DNA of 64,000 nt, taken from NCBI GenBank assembly GCA_002917775.1, contig KZ627154.1, positions 16,893 to 80,892 of the forward strand. The letters are read 5' to 3'. Position 1 is the stretch's first letter, and each line of letters opens with the position of its first letter. The stretch is from Glaciozyma antarctica PI12 (Eukaryota; Basidiomycota; Microbotryomycetes; Kriegeriales; Camptobasidiaceae). Both the position numbers and the translations under genes were made by a program. Below are positions 43,096 to 54,744 of the stretch, piece by piece. The notes beneath the pieces are model-generated. The model worked only from the letters and a program-made list of their open reading frames with translations. It was not told the DNA's origin and searched no databases.

Positions 43096-43715
43096 ATTGC
43101 TTTCGCATATCGACTTGTCTTTGAAGAGGAGGAGGACGAGTACATTTATGAATTGTGCATTTCGGTGGTTGTAGGAAGGGTGGAAAGAACTATTGTATCT
43201 GGCGTTGGTGCGGAGGTTCGTGTGCGGAGTGGCTGCTCTTCGTGTGGCAGATGAGCTTCTGGTTTCAGTCGGGGCTCGCTCGCGTCGGTTGACTGCTCGT
43301 ACACACTGCTCGCTCGTTCCGGAGGGTCGGGAAGGAGGAGCGGAGGAATGAGTTGGGGTGAGGTCGTTCTGCGAAGCTCGCTCCGTTCCTGCTCTCCCTC
43401 ACTCGGGCCTCGATGCTAACGCAGCCAGATACGAACACACAGGGGTGTCAGACTATACTGGGTGGCTACACAGCAATACGGAGCCGAGGACGTCCACTGC
43501 GAACCGAGATAGTTCGAAACGCCGGGGACGAGAGAGCAGGTCCGTCCTCGCCTCGAAGTCGCGTAATTCCTTTCGACTTCCGCTGTCCTCGGCTGTCCTC
43601 GGCTCCCCCGCCACCCCAGCACCGCTCCCAGCTCCACACCCACCTCTCAACCACAGCCCCGCCGCCCCCGTCAGCGCGCGAGCATTCCTCCTCCTCCGGG
43701 CTTGAAAAAAGGACG
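43096..43715. promoter_or_regulatory. Spacer between the two G-alpha genes
   Basis: 620 bases holding the 3' end of the first G-alpha gene and the promoter of the second. No other feature recognised. Confidence 0.4.
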
Positions 43716-45543
43716 ATGGGCTGCATAACTTCCAAGGTTCACGAAGCGGGATCAGCAGAGGAGCGCCGAGCGAGCGCCAGGATTGACGCCGAGCTGCGTA
43801 GGGCGCGCGAGGAGGCGAGGTGCGTTGCGCGTCCCTTGACGAGCTCGTCTGGGCGTGGCGGCTGACCAGAGGTTTGGGACGCAGGCAGGAGGTCAAGATG
43901 CTTTTGCTAGGTACGTTCCTGTGGTGGGAGATGGAGAGGGGGGAGCTGATGAGTGCGTAGGGGCGGGGGAGAGTGGTAAGTCGACGTTTGTCAAGGTGGG
44001 ACTCTCTCGCTCGCGGGGAAGGGAGGGACGCTGATGGAGCTGTTTGCAGCAAATGCGACTCATCTACCGCGAGCCTTTCTCCGATGCCGAGCGCGAAGCC
44101 TTTCGCGAAGTAGTCTTCGCCAACGCCATCCAGTCGATGCAGGTACGACCCTCCCCCTTCCTCCCTCTAGCCTGCTAAGATCAGTCCCCAGGTCGTTCTC
44201 CGAGGATTCGACGACCTTCACATCCCTCTCCCACCCTCCCTCCAGCCTCTTTCCAACTTCCTCCTCTCGCTGGACGAGGAACAGACGGAGCAGCATTCTC
44301 GATTCCTCCATCCCCAGATCGGGGAGACGATCATCCTCCTCTGGCAAGACCCGAGTACGCGCGAGGTGGTTCGTCAGTCGAACCGACTGCAGTTGAACGA
44401 CAGTGCGAGCTAGTACGTCCCCTCCTCCCCGCTCGGTGCGAAGGCTTACTTCGGTCGCAGTTTTTTCGATGAGATGCCGAGGATTGGGAGTGACGGATAC
44501 GTGCCGAGTGATCAGGATATTCTGAGGACGAGGGTGAGGTCGACGGGGATTACGGAGGAAAGGTTTAGGTTGGAGGCGCATGTTCTGCGAGTGTTTGATG
44601 TGTGATGTGGGAGGGCATGAGAGGAAGAAGTGGTGCGTTCGTTCTTTCGGGTGGCAGGTTGAGGGGAGCTGACTGTCCCTCGCAGGATACATTGCTGTGC
44701 GCTCGACTCTGGATGATGCGGTGTGGAACGCTGATGGGTCGCGCGCAGTTGAGAACGTTCAAGTTCTCGTCTTCGTCGTCGCGCTCAACGAAGTCCGTCT
44801 TCCTCGGTCTCGTCTCTAGGCCCCACTAACGAAATCTCCGACAGTATGACCAAATGCTGTGGGAGGACGAGACGATCAACCGTCTTGACGAAGCGACGAT
44901 GGTTCGCCCTCGCTCCTTTCGCAGTCTTCGCTCGCTGACCCCGGCTCGCAGCTTTTCGAATCCATCGCCAACTCTCGGTACGTCCTATTTCGTATATTAT
45001 ATCGTTCGAGTCTCTCGTTGCTGAAGCCACCGCGCACTCAGTTGGTTCGAAAAGTCCGCCTTCGTTCTTCTCCTCAACAAAATCGATCTCTTCAAAGGTT
45101 CGCCCGCTCTCTCGCTACGGGCAGCAAACACTGACCTTTCTCGCGACCACAGCGAAGCTCAAAGTCTCACCTCTCTCGCTCTACTTCCCCGACTACACCG
45201 GCAACGATTCGTGCGTCTCCTCCCCCTTTGTCTCACGCCCATTCTTACGCACCTTCTCGCAGCTTGAGTGCCGGTCGATATCTCAGCGAAAAATTTGCTT
45301 CCCTCGATCACAAGAAGGACCGCGGTCGTCCTTTCTACTGCCACTTCACCGTGCGTCCTCCCGCGTCCAGTTCGGTAGCGAGAAGCTGACTCCAAGAAAA
45401 GTGCGCGACGGACACGGCGCAGGTCAAAGTCGTTATTGGAGCCGTGATGGATACTGTCATCCATGGCCTTCTCTCCGAGGTGCGTTTCGTCGTTGGCGCG
45501 AGGAGCGAGAGCTGATGAGGTTCGCAGGTCGGGTTGATGTAGC
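43716..45543 (+). CDS. Second G protein alpha subunit, reading frame broken in switch II
   Basis: Tandem paralogue of the preceding gene. It starts MGCITSKVHE (Gly2/Cys3 lipid sites) and has P-loop [72 protein letters not shown] (switch I Arg present), then EERFRLEAHVLRVFDV. Right after this V the frame meets TGA (44603-44605), because TGATGTG occurs twice in tandem (44596-44609). Beyond it another frame resumes GGHERKKW, where the usual QRS is reduced to His, so the catalytic Gln is gone. The following exons are intact: IHCFENVQVLVFVVALNE, ANSRWFEKSAFVLLLNKIDL, HFTCATDTAQVKVV, ending SEVGLM. Every intron has good donor, branch and acceptor sites in phase. It is either a young pseudogene, a truncated GTPase, or a base-call error. 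Confidence 0.8.
44596..44609 (+). repeat. 7-bp tandem duplication breaking the second G-alpha gene
   Basis: TGATGTG at 44596-44602 and 44603-44609. Relative to the first G-alpha gene the segment from the Val of DVGG to the ERKKW codons is one base too long overall: seven added, six missing. Confidence 0.9.
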
Positions 45544-46343
45544 TTCGAGTCCTTGCCCTTGCTCCGCTTTCTGTGCGTTCTCCTTCTTCGCCGTTGAAGG
45601 AAGGGCTGACGATGTACGCTTCACAGCTTGCTTTATCGCTTGCATCCCCATATCTTGAGCTGCGTTGCGAGGACCGTCGGTGCGCTGGCACCACAGTTGG
45701 CGCTCCTCCTTTCGCTGCACACCCCCTTAGTCTGTGATAATCCACTCCTCCCTTTGCGCTTGCTTTCGTGGAAAAGGAGGACGACGAGAGGGGAGCACTG
45801 GCTTCGCATGGGAGCAAAGACTTCTCACGCGAGAACGGCTCGTCTTCTGAATAGCTTGCCCGCGCAAGTACAGGTGCTCGCTTGGTATTCAAACTTCGAC
45901 GAGCTCCCAGCTCCAGTGTGCTCAGTGCAGAAAAAGACTCGCACTCAGAGTTCACTCAAACATCTCGCCTCGCTCCGCAGAGTTGGGCTCAACTCCTCCG
46001 CAAGCCAGTCTTCATATTCTGCAGCGTAGTTCCTCTGGCATCTATACTAGGCTCCAGCTCGTCGTCCTCCCCGTTCGAATTTAAGTCGAGCGGATATCCG
46101 GCGCCAGGCACAGTAGACTGCGTTCTCTCCCAAGCTCTCACTTCTCTTCCTCAGATGGCGTTCTCCTTTCCCGCTCACGCCTCACGCAGATCTTGCCCCT
46201 AGGTAGACCACGAACGTACGCCCGCGCCGCAGCAGCGACGAGCAGTCGGCGGCGCAGACTCAAGGGCCAGTCGTGCTGCGGCGAGGTAGAGCCACGACCG
46301 TCGGTGCTTGGTGGAGGAGGCGCGCTGCCTGCTGCTCACTAGG
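45544..46343. promoter_or_regulatory. Intergenic region before the glycosyltransferase-like gene
   Basis: 800 bases with no supported gene; only short overlapping frames. Confidence 0.4.
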
Positions 46344-48573
46344 ATGGGATCACCTCGGAGCCCTGGTGACTGGGTTCCCCTCATCGTTCGCGCCGCCGGG
46401 TCGCCAGCACTCGACGATCCGCGCGCAACCTCCCCCTCTCTCCCGCTCTCTCCTCGCCAGCTCAACAACCCCGGCTTCCCCTTCCACTCTCCCACCAGCA
46501 CCTCCCCTTTCGCCTCTCCTACCAGCCCGAGCCTCAGCAGCGTCTTCAGTCAGTACCGCCTTGGAGCTCCCGCCTTGGATGGAGGACGAGGGCTTCTTCA
46601 CCGCTCGCCGGGGAGCGGTACACGAGCTGGGGTATCGGGGGAGGGGAAGAGACCCGCGCACGTACGGAGGAGGAGCTCGACGGCTATACTGGAGGTGGGA
46701 GGGAGTGAGATGGAGCGGGTCCCCAGCTTGACGAGCTTGATGGACGAGCGGAGGGGCAGCCTCTCCAAGCAGCGCCAGTGGGACTACAGCAAGCGCAAGC
46801 TTCTCCTGACCTTCCTCACCCGCTCCGCCCTCATCGTCTTCATCACCTTCACCCTCCTCCTCGCCGCCCGACACTTTCGTCTCTCCCACCTCCCGACTCT
46901 CGCAACAATACCCTACCAAACCTCCTCCCATCCACGCACTCCTTCGACGGCCGACCGATCCTCCTTCGCCGACTTCCTCACTACGCGCCTAGGGTCTCGC
47001 TTCTCCACCCCCTCCCTCGTCACGCCTTCGCATCTCTGGCTCACGACAGCCACGAGCACGAGTATACGATTGAGCGCACGTCATCTGCGCGCATTCGTAC
47101 AAGGGCTGGACGGGGTTCAGGCGCGGAGGGAGCTGGTGGTACTGTGTTTGGATGAGGGGTGTATGGAGTATTGCAGGGACGGGGACTGGCTGTGCTTTGG
47201 AGGGTTCATTGGGACCGCGAGGGATGCAGCGCTGGTAGACGAGGTCAAACTGCGAGGAGCAGTGGAAGCGATGGAGAGCGGTAGGCTGGTATTCTTGGTA
47301 GACGAGTGAGTCTCGCGCGAATGTGCGATGGAGCTCGAGCTGACCCCTTCGCAGCGGCGTGTATTTCCGCCGAGATCCTCTTCCCGATCTAGGCGACCTC
47401 CAACGGTACGACATCCAGATCCCACGCGAGTGGAGCTCAGCGGACCCCAACGCCGTTCGTCGCCGGCCCGCTACTGACGCCCTCGCAGGGACTGACGCCC
47501 TCGCAGGGCTTCATCTTTCTCTCCCCCACCGCCGGAACAATCTCCCTCCTCACTCGCATGCTCGCGATCCTCACCTCCGGCACCCAGCCTCTCTGGTCCT
47601 CTACCAACCTCCTCCTCGACCCGGAAGGTCTCTCACGAGGCCACAGGCAGGCCACCCCCGTCTCGCTCTCAGTGGAGGTAGCGGCCGTTCGAGACGATGG
47701 GCTATTCGAGCTGGAGAGGGTCGAGGTGGGGTACGGGCAGAGCGAGTTTGAGAGCGCGTGGGGTGGGGGGATAGATGTGCGAGTGTTGGATCCGAAGAAG
47801 TTCAGGACGGCGGTGGGAGTGCCGAAGGAGGGAGAGGGGAGGGAGGTGATATATCTCAAGTGCGTCTGCTGTGGAGACTCGGTGAGTCCCTCCCATCTCG
47901 CTGACCGAGTACCCGCTAACGATTGTGCAGGCTGCGATAGATTATATCGCCAGCTCACTAGGCTTCTACGCCCCCTCCCTCCTCTACCCCTCAACAACCT
48001 CCAACGGCCTTCCCATCTTCCCCCAAATTCTCACCCTCCCCTCCCTCTCCTCGCCCGCACTTCTCCCCCTCCTCCTCGAGCTCTCCCGCGACTCGGGCCG
48101 CTCCTTCCTCCCACCTCCCTCGCTCCCCCGTATCCGCCACATCTCCAACACCGCCGCGCCAATCCTCCCGCCGAACTACCTCGCCACCTCCCTCGCCTAC
48201 GCAGCGACTTTCCCTCCCTCCCCCGCCCGTGCGAGAGCGATGTCAGAGCTGCAAGAGACGCTCTGGATCGACGTCGCTTCCCATACTTCCTACAACAGCC
48301 GCCCTCGCCGCCCTTTCACAGCCCTTTTTTCGCGATACCAAGGTCGTGACGATCGAGAACGTCGATGCGCTCCTCGACTGGGAAGCGCGAGAGGGGTTCG
48401 GGGTAGAGATGGGGGAGGAGTTTGCAGTGATGGGGGAGGAGGAGGTAGGGAAGGAGTGCAGAAACGTATTGGGGAGGCCAGGGAGGGAGGAGGAGAGGTG
48501 GGCGGAGGGGGCTAGGGATCGTGGGGAGGCGAGGGAGAAGGAGGGGATTCAGGACGAGGGAGAAATAGACTGA
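46344..48573 (+). CDS. Type II membrane glycosyltransferase-like protein (GT77-like)
   Basis: Probably a Golgi enzyme. The start ATG at 46344 gives a Ser/Pro-rich cytosolic part of about 150 residues, then one signal anchor (LLTFLTRSALIVFITFTLLL) and a lumenal domain. Features shared with nucleotide-diphospho-sugar transferases of the GT77 type are RRELVVLCLDEGCMEYC, GRLVFLVDDGVYFRRDP (the DxD-like acid site), GFIFLSPTAGT and later KKFRTAVGVP. The C-terminus is strongly acidic and charged. Four or five introns. One intron (47455-47506) carries an exact 18-bp duplication of its branch site and acceptor. The exon holding TIENVDALLDW ends in the stop at 48571-48573. Sugar and acceptor unknown; family placement is moderate. 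Confidence 0.7.
47473..47508 (+). repeat. 18-bp tandem duplication of branch site plus acceptor
   Basis: ACTGACGCCCTCGCAGGG occurs twice, 47473-47490 and 47491-47508, so the intron that starts at 47455 has two complete ctgac...cag ends. The two acceptors differ by 18 bases and both keep the frame. Confidence 0.9.
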
Positions 48574-49745
48574 GGTGGGTCTCGCGTCTGTGGAGTAGGA
48601 AGGGAGCTGATGGGGTTGTCAGCAGGGGGTTGCGGCGTTGTCGGCTGTACACTTTGGCATTGCATTTATAGCGTTGTTGGGTTCGTCGAGCGCGATGGGG
48701 GACTCCTCGCTGGTCAGGTCGTTCGCTGATTCGAGCTTCTCCTAGGATTCCTCCGCCTTTCTCTCCTGTCTCTGCGCGTCTTACCGTTCTGCAAAGTACT
48801 TTTCCGCACCTCGACGCCGTCGGTCCGCTTTTCTCGACTCGCTCGCGAACTTGTCTCACTCGACGTTCCTCTCATTGCTGCTCCTCAACAAGTACGCAGT
48901 GACTCGAATCGTTCTTTCACAAACGTTCTGCTCATCCGCCTGGCTTTCAACGTCGGTCAACGTCGGAGGTCTGCGCCGCTGCCAGGCGTGGTGCGGTCCG
49001 GTCGCCTCGCTCGCTCGAGAGATTCTGATGGTGCATGCCAGTGCACGAGCAGGCCACCGTGCTGCTAACACCGCTCGTCCAAGGATTGTGGGACGCTTGG
49101 AGGGAGCGATGGAAGGTCTGGTCAGGTGATGCGCTCTGCCAAGTTTGTTGTCTCCGATTGCCAGTTCGGAGGGAGCGAGCTGCACCTGCCCTCTCGCTAC
49201 TCGCCCGAACAGGAAGGGGAAATGGACCCACTTTTGCCAGCTTCCCCCTCCCGTTTGGAAGTATCAATCCAGGCCCACAGCGTCGGTTATTTGTGTTCCT
49301 TGCTACCGACCGCCCTGCTCGGCGTTACGAGGGGCGGGGGCGGAGGTAGGTGGGTTCTCGTATGAGAAGGCGACCTCTGCACAGCTTGCACCTCTTGAAG
49401 AAACCCTCCTCAGGTTCGCATCAGCAAGATCTACAGAAGGTGAGGGTCGCCCTTCTCAGCGCAGGGAGCTCCAAGCGAGAACTGACTTCGATCTGCTCCA
49501 CAAGCCCTCCTCGCACGTTCCCATCCTCAAGCCAGCTTCAGGACTTCATCCCACCTTCGCCAGCGCCAGCGCCTCGCAGACGCATCTTCTCCCTCCGTCG
49601 TCGATCCACTCTACCGCAACCAGCCTCGCTCCCCGACCGCGCGACCTCCACTCCCCTCGTCCTCTTCCTTCCACCTCCCACCTCCCGCTCTCAAGCTCTC
49701 AAGCCCCCCGTGCTTCTCACTAATCCCTGCTCTCCTGATTAACCA
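48574..49745. promoter_or_regulatory. Gene-free stretch before the GDSL esterase
   Basis: 1.17 kb, the longest gap of the window. The last 300 bases are Pro/Ser-codon-like, pyrimidine-rich leader sequence. I see no coding family, tRNA or repeat that can be supported. Confidence 0.4.
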
Positions 49746-51127
49746 ATGTCGGACGACGAGAAGTACTCTTTCGACGAGGCGAGCGAGGAACCACCTCGCA
49801 AGTCACGCCGGCGCTGGATCTGGGTGCTAGCAGTAGGACTTCTGCTCGCCGCCATCGGAGTAGCAGTCGCTTCAGTGATGATCAAGAAGGGGGACGCACA
49901 GGCGGACCGAGGAACGCTCTCAGCAGCGCAAATGGAGACTGCCACCTCGCTCACTCCGGCAGCGAACGTCGCGACGTCGTCGACGGCAGTTGTTGCGAGC
50001 AGCGTAGTGGAGAAATCGACGACGACTGCGATTCCGACGCCCAGTGCTGGGGGTACGATGTTGATCGTCTTCGGAGCGAGCTATGTCGGTGCGTCCTTTC
50101 GTGCGGACTCTGGACTCTGGACTGACCAACGCTCGCAGATAACGGCCATTCACGACCATCCACATACTCTGCTTCGCTCCACCCCGCACCATACGTAGGA
50201 GGTCGCGCCACCAACGGCCCCGTGTGGTCCGTCCTCCCCCGGATTCTCCCATCGCTCTCGCTGACTCCGTCGCAGGAACGAATACCTCGCTCCCCTCCTT
50301 GCGAACCCTAACAAAACGACCGATCTACGGAACTACGCCTACTCAGGTGCGATGGTCGATAACGTACGTCCTTCCCCCTGGTCTCCACTCCTTCGCTAAC
50401 CCAGCGCAGTCTATCACTTACGCCAACGTCCCCGATACGAAATGCCAAATCGCCTCCTACCTCTCCGACGTCCAATCGGGCGCCCTCCCCCCTCTCCCTC
50501 CCAACAGCCGCACCGCCATAATAATCTGGATCGGTACGTCCCCCCGTCCCCTCCCCTTCGCACGCGCTAAACTCCTCACAGGCCTCAACCCCGTCCTCTC
50601 CGCCGCTTCCTCCTCCTCCTCCCTCTCCTCCGCTACCTCAACCCTCTCCCGCACCTCCTCCGCCCTCCTCTCCCAAATCTCCCTCCTCCGCACCGCGTCT
50701 CCCTCCACCCCGATCCTCCTCCTCTCTCTCTCCTCCTCATTCCCCTCGGGGAATACGGAAAGATTGAGGACGCTGGTTGGGGGGTATAATACTGCTTTAC
50801 GAGGCGTGGGGGACGATGCGACGGTGGTGGATATGGGAGCTTTTTATGAAAGGGTTCGAGAGAGGCCTGTGAGTTCCTCGCTTAGCTTCAGGAGAGTAGG
50901 ACTGATGAGGAGCAGGAGGGGTTGTACGACGTTCGGAATGCGTGCGTGGTGGGTACGCGGGTTTGTGGAGATCCGGGAGGGTATCTATGGTGGTGAGTTC
51001 TTGCGACGTCGGAGGGAGAGGGAGGAGGCTGATGAGGAGCAGGGATTCGTTGCATATGACGACGAAGGGGCATGAGAGGGTGGCGAGGATGTTAGCGCCG
51101 ATTGTGAAGGGATTGTGGGGCGTGTGA
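49746..51127 (+). CDS. Membrane-anchored SGNH/GDSL (CE16-like) esterase
   Basis: The start ATG at 49746 gives an acidic/basic cytosolic tail (MSDDEKYSFDEASEEPPRK), a signal anchor (WIWVLAVGLLLAAIGVAVA) and a Thr/Ser-rich stalk. The catalytic domain follows with SGNH blocks: block I LIVFGASYVDNGHSR, block II NYAYSGAMVDN, block III IWIGLNPV and block V WWDSLHMTTKGHERVA with the Asp-x-x-His pair. Order and spacing resemble carbohydrate esterase family 16 acetylesterases (GPVWNEYLA after block I). Block I has GAS instead of GDS, and block III lacks the usual Asp after GxN. Ser, Gly, Asn and His positions are otherwise kept. Six or so short introns. Predicted to act outside the cell or in the secretory lumen; substrate unknown. 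Confidence 0.82.
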
Positions 51128-51295
51128 TGGGGGAGCGGGTTCGAGCAGTTTGTTGCGGACATTCGCGAGGTTAGAGGATACGAGGTTGTACGAAACACAG
51201 CGCAGTACCAGAAGCCTTTCGCAGCAGAATGGAAGAGAGATCAGGAAGCAGAGCCAACTCGACACGGCAACGCATCTATAAATTACGAAGCCTCT

Positions 51296-52305
51296 TCAGA
51301 TGTACCCCTTTCCGGCGAGGTAGTCGACGAGGATCTGCACGCCAGCAGCGATATCGGTCTCGGCGGTCTTGATGTGGACCTCGGGGTTGGCGGGAGCCTC
51401 GTAGGGAGCCGAGATTCCGGTGAAGTCTGCGTTGAGGGATCAGCTGGCGTTCGGGGTGGGGAGAGCTGCTGGTGCGGCTTGACGTGGTGCGTCTGGGCCA
51501 AATAACGTCTGTGTCGTGGTGTGGAGCTCTCTCGTAGCCTCCCTCCCCCGTCGACGGCACTGGGCCCGCTGACTCCCGTTTCAGCACCTCCCTCTCCCCG
51601 TCATAATCTCCTCCCCCACCCTCTCGCCACCTCCCTCATTGCACGCCAACTCACCCTTGATGATACCCGCGCGCGCCTTTTTGTACAATCCCTTGGGATC
51701 ACGCTTCTCCACCTCCTCAAGAGGAGCATCGACAAAGACCTCGACGAAAGGGATGCTGGACGCCTCGTGGATCGAACGAGCGAGGGCGCGGTCGGCGAGG
51801 TAGGGGGAGATGAAGGCGGTGAGGGTGGCAGTGGAGGAGGAGGCGACGAGCTTGGCGACCTGCGTTCGTGGACGCGTTAGCTCTGGATCCGCGTCGAAGG
51901 GAGTGGAGTCGCTGCGGCGCCAGGAGGGGGAGGGAGGTACGTACCTCGCCAACACGACGGATGTTCTCCTCGCGGTCCTGCTGGGAGAATCCGAGGTCCT
52001 TGTTGAGTCCGAAGCGGACGTTGTCGCCATCAAGGCGGAACGCGCGCTTGCCCTTCTCCAACAGCGCGAGCTCGAGCGCGCACGCCAAAGTCGACTTGCC
52101 CGAAGCTGCTCTCACGCATCAGCTGCGTCCTAGCAAGGTCGTAGCAAGGTAGGGACGAACCACTGAGTCCGGTGAACCAGACGGTGACGCCCTTCTGGCC
52201 CGTGAGCTCGTCGCGCTGCGCCTGGGTGATGCCCTCGTGCCAGACGATGTTGGTGGCAGGGGAAGGAGCAGCTCCAGCGGCGGGGGTTTGGGGGGCGGCA
52301 GACAT
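51296..52305 (-). CDS. MET14: Adenylylsulfate (APS) kinase
   Basis: Sulfate-assimilation enzyme that phosphorylates APS to PAPS with ATP. The start at 52305 gives [19 protein letters not shown], then [20 protein letters not shown] and [15 protein letters not shown] (P-loop, completed across an intron). Next are [94 protein letters not shown] and the end [10 protein letters not shown]. Residues of the APS-binding loop (LDGDNVR, LGFS) and the FISPY lid are all present. Length about 205 residues, normal for a stand-alone kinase. Three or four introns. Strongly supported. Confidence 0.95.
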
Positions 52306-52655
52306 GGTTGAGGTTGAGGTGGTGGGAGGAGAGAGGAAGTAGCAACGGAGGCGAAGGCGTGCTCTTCCGCTGGGCCAAATCTTGGGCCAGAGATGACTCT
52401 CTCTTCTCTCTCTTTGAGGCAGCAAGGTGTGCAGAATATACTCTGTGGAGCTATTCAAGCTGCCAGCCTCGAACCCCGTTGCTCCCGAGCCAGTCCAGTC
52501 CAGCAGCTCACCCCCAGCCAAGCTCCTCCGCAACGCACTGCGCGAACGCACTCCGACCAACGACGAGCAAAGAGCAGCAACCAGGCAGCGCCAGCTTCTC
52601 CAGCGTCTCACCAGGAACATCACGCCGAGCTTCCATCCACTCGAAAGTCCTCCCA

Positions 52656-54744
52656 TCACCTACTCGCATCCTTCCTCCCCCTCGCCTCCTCAATCAATTT
52701 CCGCTGCAACGGCGTCCATCCCTGCTCTTCCCTCTGCTGCTGCTGCTAGATATCAGCACCATCTCGATCGATCCTACGCGAAAGAACTAACCTGAGTCGG
52801 AGGCGCAGAACGATTGCGCGGATCGGTCGCTTGTTCGGGCGGTGCTGAGCGTTCTGTGGGCGCACGATACTGAGGACGGACGGCTTGGTGCGCAGAGTAG
52901 GTCCGTTGGGGTGGGGGAGCTTGCTGCGAGCGCGGAGGAGGTGAGTGGAGAGATTGGAAGGGAGGTTAGCGACATACAAAGTTGTGCGACGAATGCTGTT
53001 GCTGAGAAGGGGGAATCAGTTCACCAATCTCTGCGCTCGTGAAGTAGACGCACCTGGCTCTGAACGCCGTAGTACTCAGCAAAGGCTGAAGTACCAGTAT
53101 TGTCGTAACGCTGTCAATCCACCGCCCAAATCAGCGAGATCCCGCCGAAAGAGCAGAAACCGACGCACCCTGTCTCCCAACCCATACTGAACCACCTACG
53201 GTCTCGCTTGCTGCACACCATGCGACTACCCATCATCATTTGCAACCCTTGCTTCAAATCCATGACGACTCACCGACTGGTTCTTCCGTCTCTTCTCCGC
53301 CTCAGCATCCTCCTGCTGCCGCTTCTTCTGCTCCTTCTTCTGAAACTTCTTCTCCACTTCCTGCTCAGATAATTCGGTCCTCGCCGCAGCAGTGAAGGGG
53401 GCTGTGTTGACGGGCGAGTCGATCCTCGCCTTCTTCGCAGCGGAGAAAGGGCCTTTGACCGGCGCGCGTTTGGCGGGACGGGGAGCGGGCACAGCGAGCT
53501 CGGGGGATAGTGGGCGTTTGGCGGGATGAGAAGGTGGTAGACGGGAGGTGGAAGCGATGGGAGGGGGACGAGCTGAGGTTGATGCGGTGGGAGGTCGAGC
53601 TCGTGCGGGGGCGGGGGCGGGAGCAGCTTTCTTTTTGGGTGCGAGAGGAGCGGCGCGTGCGATGGCGGGTGAGATACGGCGGGCGAGTGTGCCGTCGTTT
53701 TTGTACTTGCCGACGAGGGACGAGATGTCGAATTTCCTGCGATCGAAAGCGGGTCAGGAACGGCGAGAGGAGAGGGGAGATGAAGAACGAACTCCATCCA
53801 TTCTTTGATGTCGGAGACGACTGCGCGAGAGAACGTCAGTCAGGGAGGACGCGAGGCGAAGGGCGACTCACCGGTAGCGTTCGCCGTGGTATTGCGCGGG
53901 AACTTGTCGTACACATGCACCCTCATCCGCTCAATCAACTCCAGCAGCTCCCCATCCGACCTGTTCTCCCACCGGTGAACGATCATCGGAACCCCGTTCA
54001 CCTCGACCGGCGCCAAAGCTTTCGGAATCCTCCAGACCTCGTGCGGAAAGTGAAAGCCCCGCTTCTTCCCCGTCGTGTACTCGCCTTGCTCGACGGGCTC
54101 AAGCAGAGTGGGTCTAAGGAACCGATCGAGGACGCGAACGACCTTCTTCTGTACCGCAGGCGAGGGGATGGCAGAATTGAGAAGGACCTTCTTCTGCACG
54201 CCGGCGTTCGAGCAGCCTGCGCTGGAGAAACCGACGGAGAGGTTGTGTGCGATGTTGAGGAAGGCGTTTAGGCCTTTCCTGCTGCTCAGGTCCGCGATGC
54301 GCTGCACGGAAAAGAGGAGTCAAAACGGTGCGGCGCAAGTACACGGGAAAGGCGCACAGGACTGATGCCGGTAGTTGGGTGGTCGCAGTACGTGGCGACG
54401 AGCTCGCCGATCCACCTGGCGTACTCGGTGTTGATCCCGGCAACTTTCTCTTTGCGAAGCGAATAGTCAGTCGGCGAGCGAGATAGCGGAGCAAGAGCGA
54501 GCGAACCCATCAAGCTCAGCGCGCGACCCTCCTGGATCCGTTCGAAGAGCTGGTACTGGCGATCATAATCGAGGTTTTCAAAGATGGCGCACTCGAAAGT
54601 CTGCGACGCAAACTCTCTTCCCGCGCCGCGACTGAGAAGGCGGTCCCCAGCTCGCATCTTCTTTCGGGGCTCTTTAAACCACCACTTGACGCCCGCATCG
54701 TCCACCTGCGGTCTGAGGTTAGCTGAGCAAATTTGACAGCACAT
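52656..54744 (-). CDS. Uncharacterised basic protein, nuclear-type, with coiled coil and Gln-rich tail
   Basis: Multi-exon protein of unknown family. The N-terminal region reads VDDAGVKWWFKEPRKKMRAG, then FASQTFECAIFENLDYDRQY and INTEYARWIGELVATYCDHP. The central part has IADLSSRKGLNAFLNIAHNL, VVRVLDRFLRPTLLEPVEQG and FHFPHEVWRIPKALAPVEV. A Pro/Lys/Ala-rich part follows (AAPLAPKKKAAPAPAP, RPAKRAPVKGPFSAAKKARI) with bipartite-NLS-like clusters. A Lys/Glu coiled coil (VEKKFQKKEQKKRQQEDAEA) precedes a tail RYDNTGTSAFAEYYGVQSQQ and a CAG-encoded Gln run, ending LQRKLIEEARGRKDASR. The first in-frame ATG (54744, MCCQICSANLRPQ) lies inside an intron-like 41-base segment, so the true N-terminus is uncertain. 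Confidence 0.65.

Noticed and set aside
46060-46100. Possible tRNA-like GTTCGAAT element
   Set aside because: No matching acceptor stem, anticodon arm or box A at the right distance.
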